From Chlorobiota bacterium (lineage in GTDB: Bacteria; Bacteroidota; Chlorobiia; Chlorobiales; Chlorobiaceae): DNA of 64,000 bases. Location of the stretch: NCBI GenBank assembly GCA_016868665.1, contig VGGK01000007.1, positions 16,995-80,994 of the forward strand, read 5' to 3'. The notes below the pieces were generated by a model, which was not told the DNA's origin, did not search any database, and saw only the letters and a list, made by a program, of their open reading frames with translations. Below, one piece after another: positions 1-8,238 of this stretch. Both the position numbers and the translations under genes were made by a program. The first letter of the stretch is position 1; every line of letters begins with the position of its first letter.

Positions 1-407
1 CCATGAACGGCAGTAAGTACGGAAAGCTCTACAACTGGCATGCCGTCAACGACAGAAGGGGATTGGCCCCTGCGGGATGGCATATTCCTTCGGATGATGA
101 ATGGCAGCAGCTTGTCGAATCGCTTGGCGGCAATGCCGTTGCAGGCGCTCCGATGAAAAAAACCTCCTCATGGAATGCTTCCGGCGCATCGGCTTCGCAA
201 AGCAGCGGCTTCGATGCGCTTCCCTCGGGCAGCCGCAACTGCCTCGGCGGTTTTTTCGCCCTCGGTCGGGACGCTTATTTCTGGTCGTCCACCCCTTCAG
301 GCGGGTACGAAGCCTGGAATCGCGAAATCGGCAGCCGGAACGACGGCGTTCGGCGTGTCAGCGTCGGCAGGAGCCTCGGTTTCTCCGTAAGGTGCGTCAG
401 GGATTGA
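1..407 (+). CDS. FISUMP-domain protein, C-terminal part (5' end outside window)
   Basis: This is the last 134 or more residues of a Fibrobacter succinogenes major paralogous (FISUMP) domain protein, a family of mostly secreted or surface proteins of unknown function. The repeated family signatures are visible: YGKLYNWHAVND near the start, GWHIPSDDEWQQLVE, a FWSS block and a terminal GFSVRCVRD. The ATG at position 3 falls inside the conserved domain; the paralogue at 20164-20832 has about 110 residues before the same point, so the true start and signal peptide lie upstream of the window. Stop TGA at 405-407. Function unknown; family assignment is firm. Confidence 0.85.
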   Translation, partial: MNGSKYGKLYNWHAVNDRRGLAPAGWHIPSDDEWQQLVESLGGNAVAGAPMKKTSSWNASGASASQSSGFDALPSGSRNCLGGFFALGRDAYFWSSTPSGGYEAWNREIGSRNDGVRRVSVGRSLGFSVRCVRD

Positions 408-430
408 GTGTGCCCTGATCAGGGAGCGCT

Positions 431-1003
431 TCAGTAAAGCCAGGGAATGAATTTCTTCACTTTCATTGCGTACTCCCGGTACTCCGGGTGACGCAGGGTA
501 AGCCACGCTTCTTCTTTCGATGCCTTGTAATTGAAAAAGAGGAATGCGATGATAAAAAGAAACAGGTGCGAGAGGCTGAGTGCAAAGACAGCCCATCCGA
601 ACGCAGCGAAAAGCTGGCTGCTGTAAAGCGGATGACGGACAAGCCCGTAGATGCCGGTCGTGACCAGCCGGTTATGATCGACCGGATAGGGGAGCGGAGT
701 GAGAAACTCCCTGATACGGTGGGACCCGAAGCCGCCGAGAGCCAGAGCCGTCGCCCAGAAGAGCGCGAGCACAGGCCATCGCACCAGCGAGGAGTCGCCG
801 AAAAAAGCGGTTTCGCCGAGGTCGGGCCAGACAGGTATAACGATGAACGCAGCCAGAAGAAGGAACTGCAGCACCACAAGATATTCTCCGCGCGATCCTT
901 TCGACGGGAGGTTTTCTTTACAGGTCAAAGCTGAAAAAATCAGTTTAAAAAAGCTACTTTTATGTAGTATTTGAGGTCTGATCCGGCGATTATTTCCGGC
1001 CAT
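431..1003 (-). CDS. Isoprenylcysteine carboxyl methyltransferase-like membrane protein
   Basis: A 190-residue integral membrane protein of the ICMT/PEMT-like methyltransferase family. Hydrophobic segments lie near residues 40-60, 75-92 and 128-158. The family motif GIYGLVRHPLYSS (117-129) is followed by a C-terminal E-E-x8-HPEYREY block (164-178) that forms the SAM-binding part in this fold. The substrate cannot be told from sequence; prokaryotic members methylate diverse small molecules or lipids. The frame stays open upstream, but that part would overlap the divergent hydrolase gene at 1044, so the ATG at 1003 was chosen; a TTG at 928 is also possible. No clear Shine-Dalgarno site precedes either. 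Confidence 0.75.
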   Translation of the reverse strand: MAGNNRRIRPQILHKSSFFKLIFSALTCKENLPSKGSRGEYLVVLQFLLLAAFIVIPVWPDLGETAFFGDSSLVRWPVLALFWATALALGGFGSHRIREFLTPLPYPVDHNRLVTTGIYGLVRHPLYSSQLFAAFGWAVFALSLSHLFLFIIAFLFFNYKASKEEAWLTLRHPEYREYAMKVKKFIPWLY

Positions 1004-1043
1004 GCCGTTATTATTTATCAATACCAAACCATTCAGATGCACC

Positions 1044-1586
1044 ATGATCGTTCCAAGTGAGACCCTCCTGCTGCTGATCGACATACAGGGAAAGCTTGCG
1101 CAAAGCGTCTGCCAGCCGGAACTGGTGGAGCGCAATATACAAAAACTCATCAGGGCCTGCGGTATTCTCGATGTTCCCGTGCTCTATACCGAGCAGTATC
1201 CGAAAGGCCTCGGCGCGACGGTCGCTCCTCTCAAAGAGCTTCTTGGCGATCTCGAACCGGTAGAAAAAATCACCTTCAGCTGCTGTGCAGCAGAATCGTT
1301 CATGAAACAGCTGCGTCTGTTCAATCGCAATGACATTCTCGTTGCCGGCATGGAAACGCATGTCTGCGTCTACCAGACCTCCGTCGAACTCCTCGAATTC
1401 GGCTACAATGTCCATCTCGTGACCGATGCGGTTTCTTCGAGAACCCCGGAAAACCGCGATATCGGCATCCGCTGCATCGAAAAGGCGGGAGGCAGCCTCA
1501 CCAGCACCGAGATGGCTATTTTCGAACTGCTGCGCATTGCCGAAGGCGAGCGCTTCAAGGTCATTTCGAAAATCGTCAAGGAGTGA
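1044..1586 (+). CDS. Isochorismatase-family cysteine hydrolase
   Basis: A 180-residue cysteine hydrolase of the isochorismatase/nicotinamidase superfamily. The catalytic triad is visible: D13 in LLLIDIQGKL, K75 in PVEKITFSC and C108 in METHVCVYQT. The length fits the short YcaC-like members acting on small amides or related compounds; isochorismate itself is unlikely because no siderophore or menaquinone genes are next to it. The frame opens at 1002, but ATG 1044 (MIVPSETLLL) begins exactly at the first core strand. The gene is divergent from the methyltransferase-like gene and converges on lpxK, with 10 bp between stops. Confidence 0.88.
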   Translation: MIVPSETLLLLIDIQGKLAQSVCQPELVERNIQKLIRACGILDVPVLYTEQYPKGLGATVAPLKELLGDLEPVEKITFSCCAAESFMKQLRLFNRNDILVAGMETHVCVYQTSVELLEFGYNVHLVTDAVSSRTPENRDIGIRCIEKAGGSLTSTEMAIFELLRIAEGERFKVISKIVKE

Positions 1587-1596
1587 TTGTCGCCAA

Positions 1597-2664
1597 TCAG
1601 GCCTTCCTGAAGTTCCTGATGGCGTCAATCAGCATCTTTTCGAGAACTTCCCGTCCTTCGGTGAACTCAAGCGAGATTTCCAGAAAGTGCAGCGGGTATT
1701 CTGCCGAAAGTTCTGCAAACCAGGGTTCGCCGAGCATCCGGTAGTAGTCCTTTTCCGTCGTGACGGGCAAGATTCCTTTTTTTCGGGCCTCTTCCAGCAT
1801 TGGCAGGAGCTTTTCCCTGGTATAGGGTTCGTGGTCCCTGAAAAAACGGCGCGATTCGACCGTGCAGCCGAACGCTTCGAGGCTGCCGACAAACCCTTCG
1901 GGTGAGCCGATGCCGGCAAATGCAAGTACGCTGCATCCCGGTCGGGCCGTTTCGGGTTTTTCGGCATCGATAAACGGTACCAGCGATCCGGGAGAAGTTC
2001 TCGCCTGCGCAACCCGGAGCCCCCTGCGTTCAAGATCCGCGGCAATTGCCGAAGCGGTCTTGCGGTCGTTCGCATTGCTGATCACGGCGATATCCGCCCT
2101 CCGGATATTGGCAAGGGGCTCGCGCAGCCTTCCCGCCGGCAGCATTGCCGAGTTGAAATAGGCTTCGGCGGCATTGACCACCACGATATCGAGATCGCGA
2201 TGGAACTGTCGGTGCTGGAACGCGTCGTCGAGCACGATCACCGAAGGCGGACGACTGGCGAAGCGGCGCATGATGAACGCAGCACCATCCGTTCGCTTTT
2301 CGGCGACAGCTGCGACGATTCCGGGATTCCTGGCCGCAAGCATCGCACTTTCATCTCCGGATTCACGGCTGCCGCAGAGCAGCGTTTCACCGTCTGATAC
2401 CAGCACGACCCCTTTCGTCGAACGCCCATAGCCCCGCGACAGGAGCGCCGGTCTTTCGCCGCACGAGATCAGGAACCTGATGATCCAGTCTGCAAGCGGA
2501 GTTTTCCCCGTTCCTCCGGCGGTTATGTTCCCTATGGATAGTACCGGAACAGGTGCGCGCCGCGATCGGAAGATCTTTTTTTCGAACAGGAGGTTCCGTA
2601 CCTGAACGACGGCCCGGTAAAGCAGCGCGGCAGGTCGAAGCAGCATGTTCAGCGACTCATTCAT
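1597..2664 (-). CDS. lpxK: Tetraacyldisaccharide 4'-kinase
   Basis: LpxK phosphorylates the 4' position of the lipid A disaccharide precursor at the inner membrane, the sixth step of the Raetz pathway. The 355-residue product has the N-terminal membrane-associating helix (LLRPAALLYRAVV) and the P-loop NITAGGTGKTPLADW at about residues 46-60. The conserved LDDAFQHRQFHRDLDI block lies mid-protein and TTEKDYYR toward the C terminus. The ATG at 2664 overlaps the last 8 bp of the upstream acyltransferase gene, so the two are translationally coupled and probably serve lipid A or envelope lipid synthesis together. Longer in-frame starts would run into that gene. Confidence 0.95.
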   Translation of the reverse strand: MNESLNMLLRPAALLYRAVVQVRNLLFEKKIFRSRRAPVPVLSIGNITAGGTGKTPLADWIIRFLISCGERPALLSRGYGRSTKGVVLVSDGETLLCGSRESGDESAMLAARNPGIVAAVAEKRTDGAAFIMRRFASRPPSVIVLDDAFQHRQFHRDLDIVVVNAAEAYFNSAMLPAGRLREPLANIRRADIAVISNANDRKTASAIAADLERRGLRVAQARTSPGSLVPFIDAEKPETARPGCSVLAFAGIGSPEGFVGSLEAFGCTVESRRFFRDHEPYTREKLLPMLEEARKKGILPVTTEKDYYRMLGEPWFAELSAEYPLHFLEISLEFTEGREVLEKMLIDAIRNFRKA

Positions 2665-3280
2665 GGTCGAGCTCCAGGGACAGGCTGTCGCACCATGCGC
2701 GGAGATCGTTTTCTCCGGCGAATTCCGGCACCTCGATGCGCCGGAGGATAACATCGACCCGGCTGAACGGTTTCGGGACTTCGAACCGGTCCCAGCTTTT
2801 CAGACGCCAGGCGCTGCGGTACCGGATGTCGGCAAAAAGCAGGGGTATGCGGAGTTTCGAGGCGATCCGCAACGATCCGTACTTGAACCGGTGCTGCGGG
2901 CCTCTGGGGCCATCCGGCGTGATTGCAACCGTCTCTCCCTGCAGGAGACATGCCTCGATCCCGTTTCTGACCAGATCGCCCTTGCTGGAACTCGAACCCC
3001 TGATGAGGGAAAACCCGAGTGCTTCAAGCGCGTCAGAGAGTATCGCTCCGTCTTCCGAGAGACTGACCACGGCCTTCAGCGGCCGCCTGCCGAAGAGCGT
3101 CCGGGCCAGCGGCCATCCGACAGCCATCTTGCCGTGCCAGAATGCGAAAAGAACCGCCCCCTGGGGAACAGCTGCCGGAACCGACCGGAAATCGGGTTTC
3201 ATGCGCAGGCTGCGGTAAAGCAGGTCAATCGTCGCGGGGAGCAGAGCGCGTGTTGTGAAGGAGGGTAATTTTCCGATCAT
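2657..3280 (-). CDS. DUF374 lysophospholipid-acyltransferase-like protein
   Basis: A 207-residue member of the DUF374 branch of the LPLAT acyltransferase superfamily. It shows FWHGKM (47-52, the H of the HxxxxD-type site), SEDG (75-78) and the family signature AITPDGPRGPQHRFK (119-133), which corresponds to the acceptor-binding block of other LPLATs. A weak hydrophobic N terminus suggests membrane association. It is co-transcribed with, and overlaps, lpxK, so a role in acylating a lipid A precursor or a related envelope lipid is likely, but the acceptor is not known. The promoter probably lies in the AT-rich 166 bp shared with divergent purD. Confidence 0.85.
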   Translation of the reverse strand: MIGKLPSFTTRALLPATIDLLYRSLRMKPDFRSVPAAVPQGAVLFAFWHGKMAVGWPLARTLFGRRPLKAVVSLSEDGAILSDALEALGFSLIRGSSSSKGDLVRNGIEACLLQGETVAITPDGPRGPQHRFKYGSLRIASKLRIPLLFADIRYRSAWRLKSWDRFEVPKPFSRVDVILRRIEVPEFAGENDLRAWCDSLSLELDHE

Positions 3281-3446
3281 CCTTCTCTTTTCAGGAAAAA
3301 TTTTTTAATTGTTTTTTTAATGCAACCTGTTTTATATAGATCCTCACTCCGGCACGCCATGCTTGGATTCCGGAAGATAAATGTAAACAATCCGGCTTGA
3401 TAAACCCTATGGCCTCATGTGGCCATGCCATTGACCGAAAAAAGCC

Positions 3447-4730
3447 ATGAATCTCCTCATTATCGGCAGCGGAGCCCGTGAACACGCTTTTGCGGCGGCT
3501 CTTGCCGCAAACCCGGGGACGGAGAAAATCTTTATCGCTCCGGGCAACGGCGGCACGGCCATGATGGGCGGCAAGGTCTCCAATGTGCCGCTCAAAGCGC
3601 TGCAGCTCGAAGAACTGCTTGAATTCGCCGGACGGAACCGTGTGGAACTTACGGTGGTCGGCCCGGAGCAGCCGCTCGAAGCCGGCATTGTCGATCTCTT
3701 TCGTGCGGCCGGCATGAAGATTGTCGGGCCCGTTCAGGCAGCTGCGCGGCTCGAATCGAGCAAGGTCTTCGCCAAGGAGTTCATGCGGCGTCACGGAATT
3801 CCAACGGCCGAATACAGGGTATTCGGCGACGAAGCATCCTCCCTGTCTTTTGCGGAGGAACTGCCTCCGGAACGTTTTCCCCTGGTCATCAAGGCGAGCG
3901 GCCTCTGTGCCGGCAAAGGGGTAGTCGTTGCCATGAGCCGTGACGAGGCGCTGACCACCCTGAAAGAGATATTCCAGGACCGCATTTTCGGCAGCGCAGC
4001 CGACGAAGTGGTTATCGAGGACTTTCTGCGCGGCCAGGAAGCCAGCGTCTTCGCCCTGACCGACGGGAAGGACTACCGGCTGTTTCTTCCGGCTCAGGAC
4101 CACAAGCGCATCGGCGAAGGCGATACCGGCAAGAATACAGGAGGCATGGGAGCATACGCTCCAGCCCCTCTGGTCACGCCCGAAGTTCTTCGGAAAGTCG
4201 AAGAACGGATCATTCGCCCGACCCTTGCCGGCATGTCGGCTGAGGGTTACCCCTATACGGGTTTTCTGTACGTCGGCCTCATGATCGATCGGGGAGAACC
4301 GTCCGTGGTCGAGTTCAATGCCCGTCTCGGCGACCCTGAAACGCAGGTTGTGCTTCCGCTTCTGCAGAGCGACCTCTGCGATGCGCTTCTTGCCAGCGTC
4401 GAAGGAGGGCTTGATACCGTTCCCTTCGCCATGCGCTCAGGCTCGGCGGCAACGGTTGTGATGGCTTCCGGCGGGTACCCCGATGCATTCGAATCGGGCA
4501 AGAGGATCACCATAGACCCGGATGCCGAAAATGCCGGCGATGTCATGATCTTTCATGCCGGCACTCTTTTCGACGGCGAGAACCTGGTAACGTCCGGCGG
4601 CAGGGTGCTTTCGGTCACAGCGATCGGCGCATCGCTCAGGGAGAGCCTCGAACGCGCTTACCGCACGGTAGGACTCATCCGTTTCGACGGAGCATGCTAC
4701 CGCAGGGACATCGGGGCAAAAGCGCTCTGA
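3447..4730 (+). CDS. purD: Phosphoribosylamine-glycine ligase
   Basis: PurD joins 5-phosphoribosylamine to glycine using ATP, the second step of de novo purine synthesis. The 427-residue length is normal. The N-terminal domain begins MNLLIIGSGAREHAF with the glycine-rich loop; the ATP-grasp region contains LVIKASGLCAGKGV (about 148-161), the GGMGAYAPAP signature and EFNARLGDPETQ with the metal-binding Glu and Asn. The start is ATG 3447 right at the first beta strand. The gene stands alone among purine genes here; a small JAMM peptidase gene follows 31 bp downstream on the same strand. Confidence 0.96.
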   Translation: MNLLIIGSGAREHAFAAALAANPGTEKIFIAPGNGGTAMMGGKVSNVPLKALQLEELLEFAGRNRVELTVVGPEQPLEAGIVDLFRAAGMKIVGPVQAAARLESSKVFAKEFMRRHGIPTAEYRVFGDEASSLSFAEELPPERFPLVIKASGLCAGKGVVVAMSRDEALTTLKEIFQDRIFGSAADEVVIEDFLRGQEASVFALTDGKDYRLFLPAQDHKRIGEGDTGKNTGGMGAYAPAPLVTPEVLRKVEERIIRPTLAGMSAEGYPYTGFLYVGLMIDRGEPSVVEFNARLGDPETQVVLPLLQSDLCDALLASVEGGLDTVPFAMRSGSAATVVMASGGYPDAFESGKRITIDPDAENAGDVMIFHAGTLFDGENLVTSGGRVLSVTAIGASLRESLERAYRTVGLIRFDGACYRRDIGAKAL

Positions 4731-4761
4731 GAGCTTATGTTTTTCATTCAACCGTTTTCCA

Positions 4762-5193
4762 ATGAAGTTACCCCGGCGCAAATTTGAAATCATCCAGGAA
4801 CACGCTTTCCGAGAAAAGCCCTGCGAGTGCTGCGGTCTGCTCGCAGGAAAGCGGTATGTCGATCACCGGGGAAATATCGAAAACGTGGTTCATGAGATAG
4901 CGCCCTGCCGCAACGCTCTTTACTTCGGCAGGGAAAACGGGTTTGAAATTTCGTTCGGCGAATATGCCGACGTGGAGCGCGAAGCCCATGGTCTCGGATA
5001 CGAGATCGTCGGCTCCTACCATTCGCATATCAACTCTCCGGCAGTGCCTTCGCGAAACGATATTGATTTTGCCCGTCCCGGCCATACCATGCTGATCATC
5101 TCGCTTATCAACGGTTTGCCCAGGGAGGTCACGGCATGGCTGAGAAGGGACGCCGGCGGATTTCATCAGGAGCCTATCAGAATTATCGAGTGA
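4762..5193 (+). CDS. JAMM/MPN-domain metallopeptidase-like protein (M67)
   Basis: A 143-residue stand-alone JAB1/MPN (M67) domain. The full JAMM zinc site is present: E22 in CECCGLL, then H87-x-H89-x7-S97-x2-D100 (HSHINSPAVPSRND). Small bacterial members usually remove the C-terminal extension from ubiquitin-like sulfur-carrier proteins (ThiS/MoaD/CysO type) or act in cysteine synthesis, but no sulfur carrier or E1-like gene is adjacent, so its substrate is open. Two extra cysteines precede the CGLL motif. It lies between purD and half-carB on the same strand, and expression with purD is plausible. Confidence 0.88.
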   Translation: MKLPRRKFEIIQEHAFREKPCECCGLLAGKRYVDHRGNIENVVHEIAPCRNALYFGRENGFEISFGEYADVEREAHGLGYEIVGSYHSHINSPAVPSRNDIDFARPGHTMLIISLINGLPREVTAWLRRDAGGFHQEPIRIIE

Positions 5194-5289
5194 ATCCGCA
5201 GCATCATCCATGGCGGAGAAAACTCTGCTGAATATTTTGTACATTACGTTCGAAAAAAAACTTACCAAGCCATTAATCCTGGGAAAACA

Positions 5290-6768
5290 GTGCCAAAAAG
5301 GGAAGATATCAAGTCCATATTAGTGATCGGAGCCGGCCCTATCGTCATCGGTCAGGCCTGCGAATTCGACTATTCGGGAACGCAGGCATGCCGCGCTCTC
5401 AAGGACGAAGGGTACCGGGTCATACTGGTCAACAGCAATCCTGCGACCATCATGACCGATATCGAACTGGCCGACGCCACCTATATCGAGCCGATCACGC
5501 CGGAATACGTACAGAAAATCATCGAAAAAGAGAAACCCGATGCGCTACTGCCCACCATGGGAGGACAGACCGCGCTCAATACCGCCGTCAGTCTTGCAGA
5601 GTCGGGCATACTTGAACGAAACGGTGTCGAACTGATCGGCGCGAAGCTCAGAGCCATCAGAAAGGCCGAGAACCGGGAGTTCTTCAGCGATGCCATGAAA
5701 AAGATTGGCCTTGAACTGGCAAAGGGTTTCTTTGTGCGAAACGAAAAAGAGGCGCGCGAAGCGCTCGAAGAGATCGGGCTTCCCCTCGTCATCCGTCCAT
5801 CCTTCACCCTTGGCGGAACAGGCGGCGGTTTTGCCGAAACCAAGTCCGACTACTACGAAGCCGTGCGCCGGGGGATTGCCGAAAGTCCGATAGGCGAAGT
5901 GCTGGTAGAAGAATGCCTTCTCGGGTGGAAGGAGTACGAGCTCGAAGTGATCCGCGATACGGTCGACAACGTTATCATCGTCTGCTCCATCGAAAACGTC
6001 GATCCCATGGGCGTGCATACCGGCGACAGCATTACCGTCGCTCCCGCACAGACGCTCACCGATCGCCAGTACCAGGAGCTCAGGGACGCATCGATACGCA
6101 TCATCCGCGAAATCGGCGTGGAGACCGGCGGCAGCAACATCCAGTTCGCCATCAACCCCGAAAACGGGCGCATCGTCATCATCGAAATGAATCCGCGCGT
6201 ATCGAGGAGTTCCGCGCTGGCCTCAAAAGCAACCGGTTTCCCGATCGCAAAGGTCGCCGCAAAGCTTGCCGTAGGCTACACGCTCGACGAGATCCTCAAC
6301 GACATCACCAGGACAACGCCGGCAAGCTTCGAGCCCGCCATAGACTACTGCGTCGTCAAAATCCCCCGATGGGATTTCGAGAAGTTCAAAAACGTCGACG
6401 CCCGCCTCGGCGTACAGATGAAATCTGTCGGCGAAGTGATGGCGTTCGGGCGAAACTTCCGCGAAGCCCTGCAGAAATCGCTGCGAGGCCTTGAAATCGG
6501 CCGGGCGGGTCTCGGTTCGGACGGCAAGGACCTCATGAACGTGGTCGATATGACCCAGCAGCAGAAAATATTCGCCAAGGAAGATATTCTCGAAAAGATC
6601 AAGGTGCCGAAAGCGGACAGGATGTTCTATCTGCGCTACGCCTTCCAGGCCGGTGCCACGGTGGAAGAAGTGCACCAGTCCACGAAAATCGATCCATGGT
6701 TCCTCGACAATATCCGCCAGATCGTGGAATTCGAAGCGGAACTGCGGGAGCTTGCCTCGGCAGGGTAA
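5290..6768 (+). CDS. carB: Carbamoyl-phosphate synthetase large subunit, N-terminal half
   Basis: A 492-residue protein equal to only the first half of normal CarB (about 1070 residues). It holds the carboxyphosphate ATP-grasp domain: [16 protein letters not shown] near the start, [10 protein letters not shown], the [11 protein letters not shown] phosphate loop, [13 protein letters not shown] and the [18 protein letters not shown] metal site. It ends within what would be the oligomerisation region. The second half, with the carbamate kinase-like and allosteric domains, is not in this window. Start is GTG 5290; the protein begins [16 protein letters not shown] as expected. trpC follows 5 bp after the stop. 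Split CarB is known in Aquifex, methanogens and, as I recall, green sulfur bacteria. Confidence 0.92.
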   Translation: MPKREDIKSILVIGAGPIVIGQACEFDYSGTQACRALKDEGYRVILVNSNPATIMTDIELADATYIEPITPEYVQKIIEKEKPDALLPTMGGQTALNTAVSLAESGILERNGVELIGAKLRAIRKAENREFFSDAMKKIGLELAKGFFVRNEKEAREALEEIGLPLVIRPSFTLGGTGGGFAETKSDYYEAVRRGIAESPIGEVLVEECLLGWKEYELEVIRDTVDNVIIVCSIENVDPMGVHTGDSITVAPAQTLTDRQYQELRDASIRIIREIGVETGGSNIQFAINPENGRIVIIEMNPRVSRSSALASKATGFPIAKVAAKLAVGYTLDEILNDITRTTPASFEPAIDYCVVKIPRWDFEKFKNVDARLGVQMKSVGEVMAFGRNFREALQKSLRGLEIGRAGLGSDGKDLMNVVDMTQQQKIFAKEDILEKIKVPKADRMFYLRYAFQAGATVEEVHQSTKIDPWFLDNIRQIVEFEAELRELASAG

Positions 6769-6773
6769 CAGCT

Positions 6774-7550
6774 ATGAGCTATCTCCGGAGGATACTCGAC
6801 GAGAAACAGAACGAGGTCGCCGAACTCAGGAAACAGCGTCCGGTGCAGCGCTATCTGGAACGGCAGCACGACATTCCGCCAGGTCGCGATTTCGCAGGCA
6901 GCCTGAAGCGGTCGGCGGAAAATCTGCGGCTCATCGCAGAAATAAAGAAAGCCTCTCCCTCCCGGGGGGTTATCGTGCATGATTTCGATCCGGCGGCAAT
7001 CGCCCGTCGCTACCTCGAGCTTGGCGCGTCGGCCTTTTCCGTGCTGACCGACAGACTTTTCTTTCAGGGATCGAACGACTATCTTCAGACGGTAAAACGG
7101 GAGTTTCCCCTTCCTGTGCTCCGCAAGGATTTCATTATCGACGAACATCAGATTTACGAGTCTCGGCTAATCGGCGCCGACGCCATTCTCCTTATCGTCG
7201 CCGCGCTCGATCCGTCGCAGCTGCGCGACTATCTGCAGCTTGCCGGGGAGGTCGGCCTTGCGGTTCTTGTCGAGGTGCACGACCGTCGTGAGCTCGATAC
7301 GGCAGCGGAAGCAGGGGCCCGGATCATCGGGGTCAATAACCGGAATCTCAGGGACTTCAGCGTCAGTATCGATACGGGCATCGAACTCAGGCCGCACTTT
7401 CCGGAGAGCGTTATAGCCGTCGCGGAAAGCGGACTGAAAAGCGCCGGCGATATCGCAAGGATCCGGTCGGCGTCATTCGACGCCGTACTGATCGGCGAGG
7501 GGCTGCATGTCAGCCGGGAGCTGCATGATCTTACCTGGCAAAAGCCTTGA
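6774..7550 (+). CDS. trpC: Indole-3-glycerol-phosphate synthase
   Basis: TrpC closes the indole ring from carboxyphenylamino-deoxyribulose phosphate. The 258-residue (beta/alpha)8 protein has the hallmark [12 protein letters not shown] (54-65, catalytic Lys), [22 protein letters not shown] and the phosphate-binding IGVNNRNL and [10 protein letters not shown]. It is a stand-alone enzyme not fused to TrpF. ATG 6774 follows the carB stop by 5 bp, so the two are probably translated from one message although they serve different pathways. Its 3' end overlaps the convergent rpe gene by 20 bp. Other trp genes in the window (trpB, trpA) are 24-37 kb away. Confidence 0.96.
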   Translation: MSYLRRILDEKQNEVAELRKQRPVQRYLERQHDIPPGRDFAGSLKRSAENLRLIAEIKKASPSRGVIVHDFDPAAIARRYLELGASAFSVLTDRLFFQGSNDYLQTVKREFPLPVLRKDFIIDEHQIYESRLIGADAILLIVAALDPSQLRDYLQLAGEVGLAVLVEVHDRRELDTAAEAGARIIGVNNRNLRDFSVSIDTGIELRPHFPESVIAVAESGLKSAGDIARIRSASFDAVLIGEGLHVSRELHDLTWQKP

Positions 7551-8196
7551 TTTTCGCGGCTGTCGCTATCGGGTTCTCCGCCTTGAAAAACGCCGTTCCT
7601 GCAATCAGGGAATCGGCGCCCGCCTTCACCAACGCTTCGGCATTTTCTTCCGTTACGCCGCCGTCAACGGCTATCACCATTTCCGGATTCATCTCCAGGC
7701 GCATTGCGTGAAGCTTCGCAATTTTATCAATCGACGAAGGTATGAACTTCTGACCGCCGAAACCGGGATTGACCGACATCAGGAGCACAAGATCAAGATC
7801 GGGCAGGATCGATTCCAGCGTCGATACCGGCGTGGCCGGGTTGATCGAGACACCCGCCCTGGCTCCGAGGCTTCTGATATACTGCACGGTACGGTGAAGG
7901 TGCGGGCAGGCCTCCTGATGCACGGTAATCTGGTGCGATCCAGCCTTTATGAAATCCGCGATGAACCGGTCGGGGTCGGCGATCATGAGATGGGTATCGA
8001 TCACCATGTCGGTGCAGGAAGCGACAGCCTGGACGATGAACGGACCGAACGTGATGTTCGGTACGAAAACGCCGTCCATGACGTCGCAGTGCATCCAGTC
8101 AGCGCCGGCTTTTTCCGCCAATGCGACTGACGAACGAAGATCGGTGAAATCCGCCGATAGAATCGATGGAGCAAGAAGAGTTCCTGTTGCGGGCAT
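7531..8196 (-). CDS. rpe: Ribulose-phosphate 3-epimerase
   Basis: Rpe interconverts ribulose 5-phosphate and xylulose 5-phosphate in the pentose phosphate pathway. The 221-residue TIM barrel shows the family signatures [26 protein letters not shown] (metal-binding His and Asp), [22 protein letters not shown] and [20 protein letters not shown]. Length is typical. It begins 42 bp after the end of the BamA-like gene on the same strand and converges on trpC, with coding overlap at the stops. ATG 8196 is the best start; no strong Shine-Dalgarno sequence precedes it. Confidence 0.96.
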   Translation of the reverse strand: MPATGTLLAPSILSADFTDLRSSVALAEKAGADWMHCDVMDGVFVPNITFGPFIVQAVASCTDMVIDTHLMIADPDRFIADFIKAGSHQITVHQEACPHLHRTVQYIRSLGARAGVSINPATPVSTLESILPDLDLVLLMSVNPGFGGQKFIPSSIDKIAKLHAMRLEMNPEMVIAVDGGVTEENAEALVKAGADSLIAGTAFFKAENPIATAAKIKAFAR

Positions 8197-8238
8197 AAAG
8201 GAAGATGGTGAAAGGTTCCGGGAAAGTTACCGTAAATA

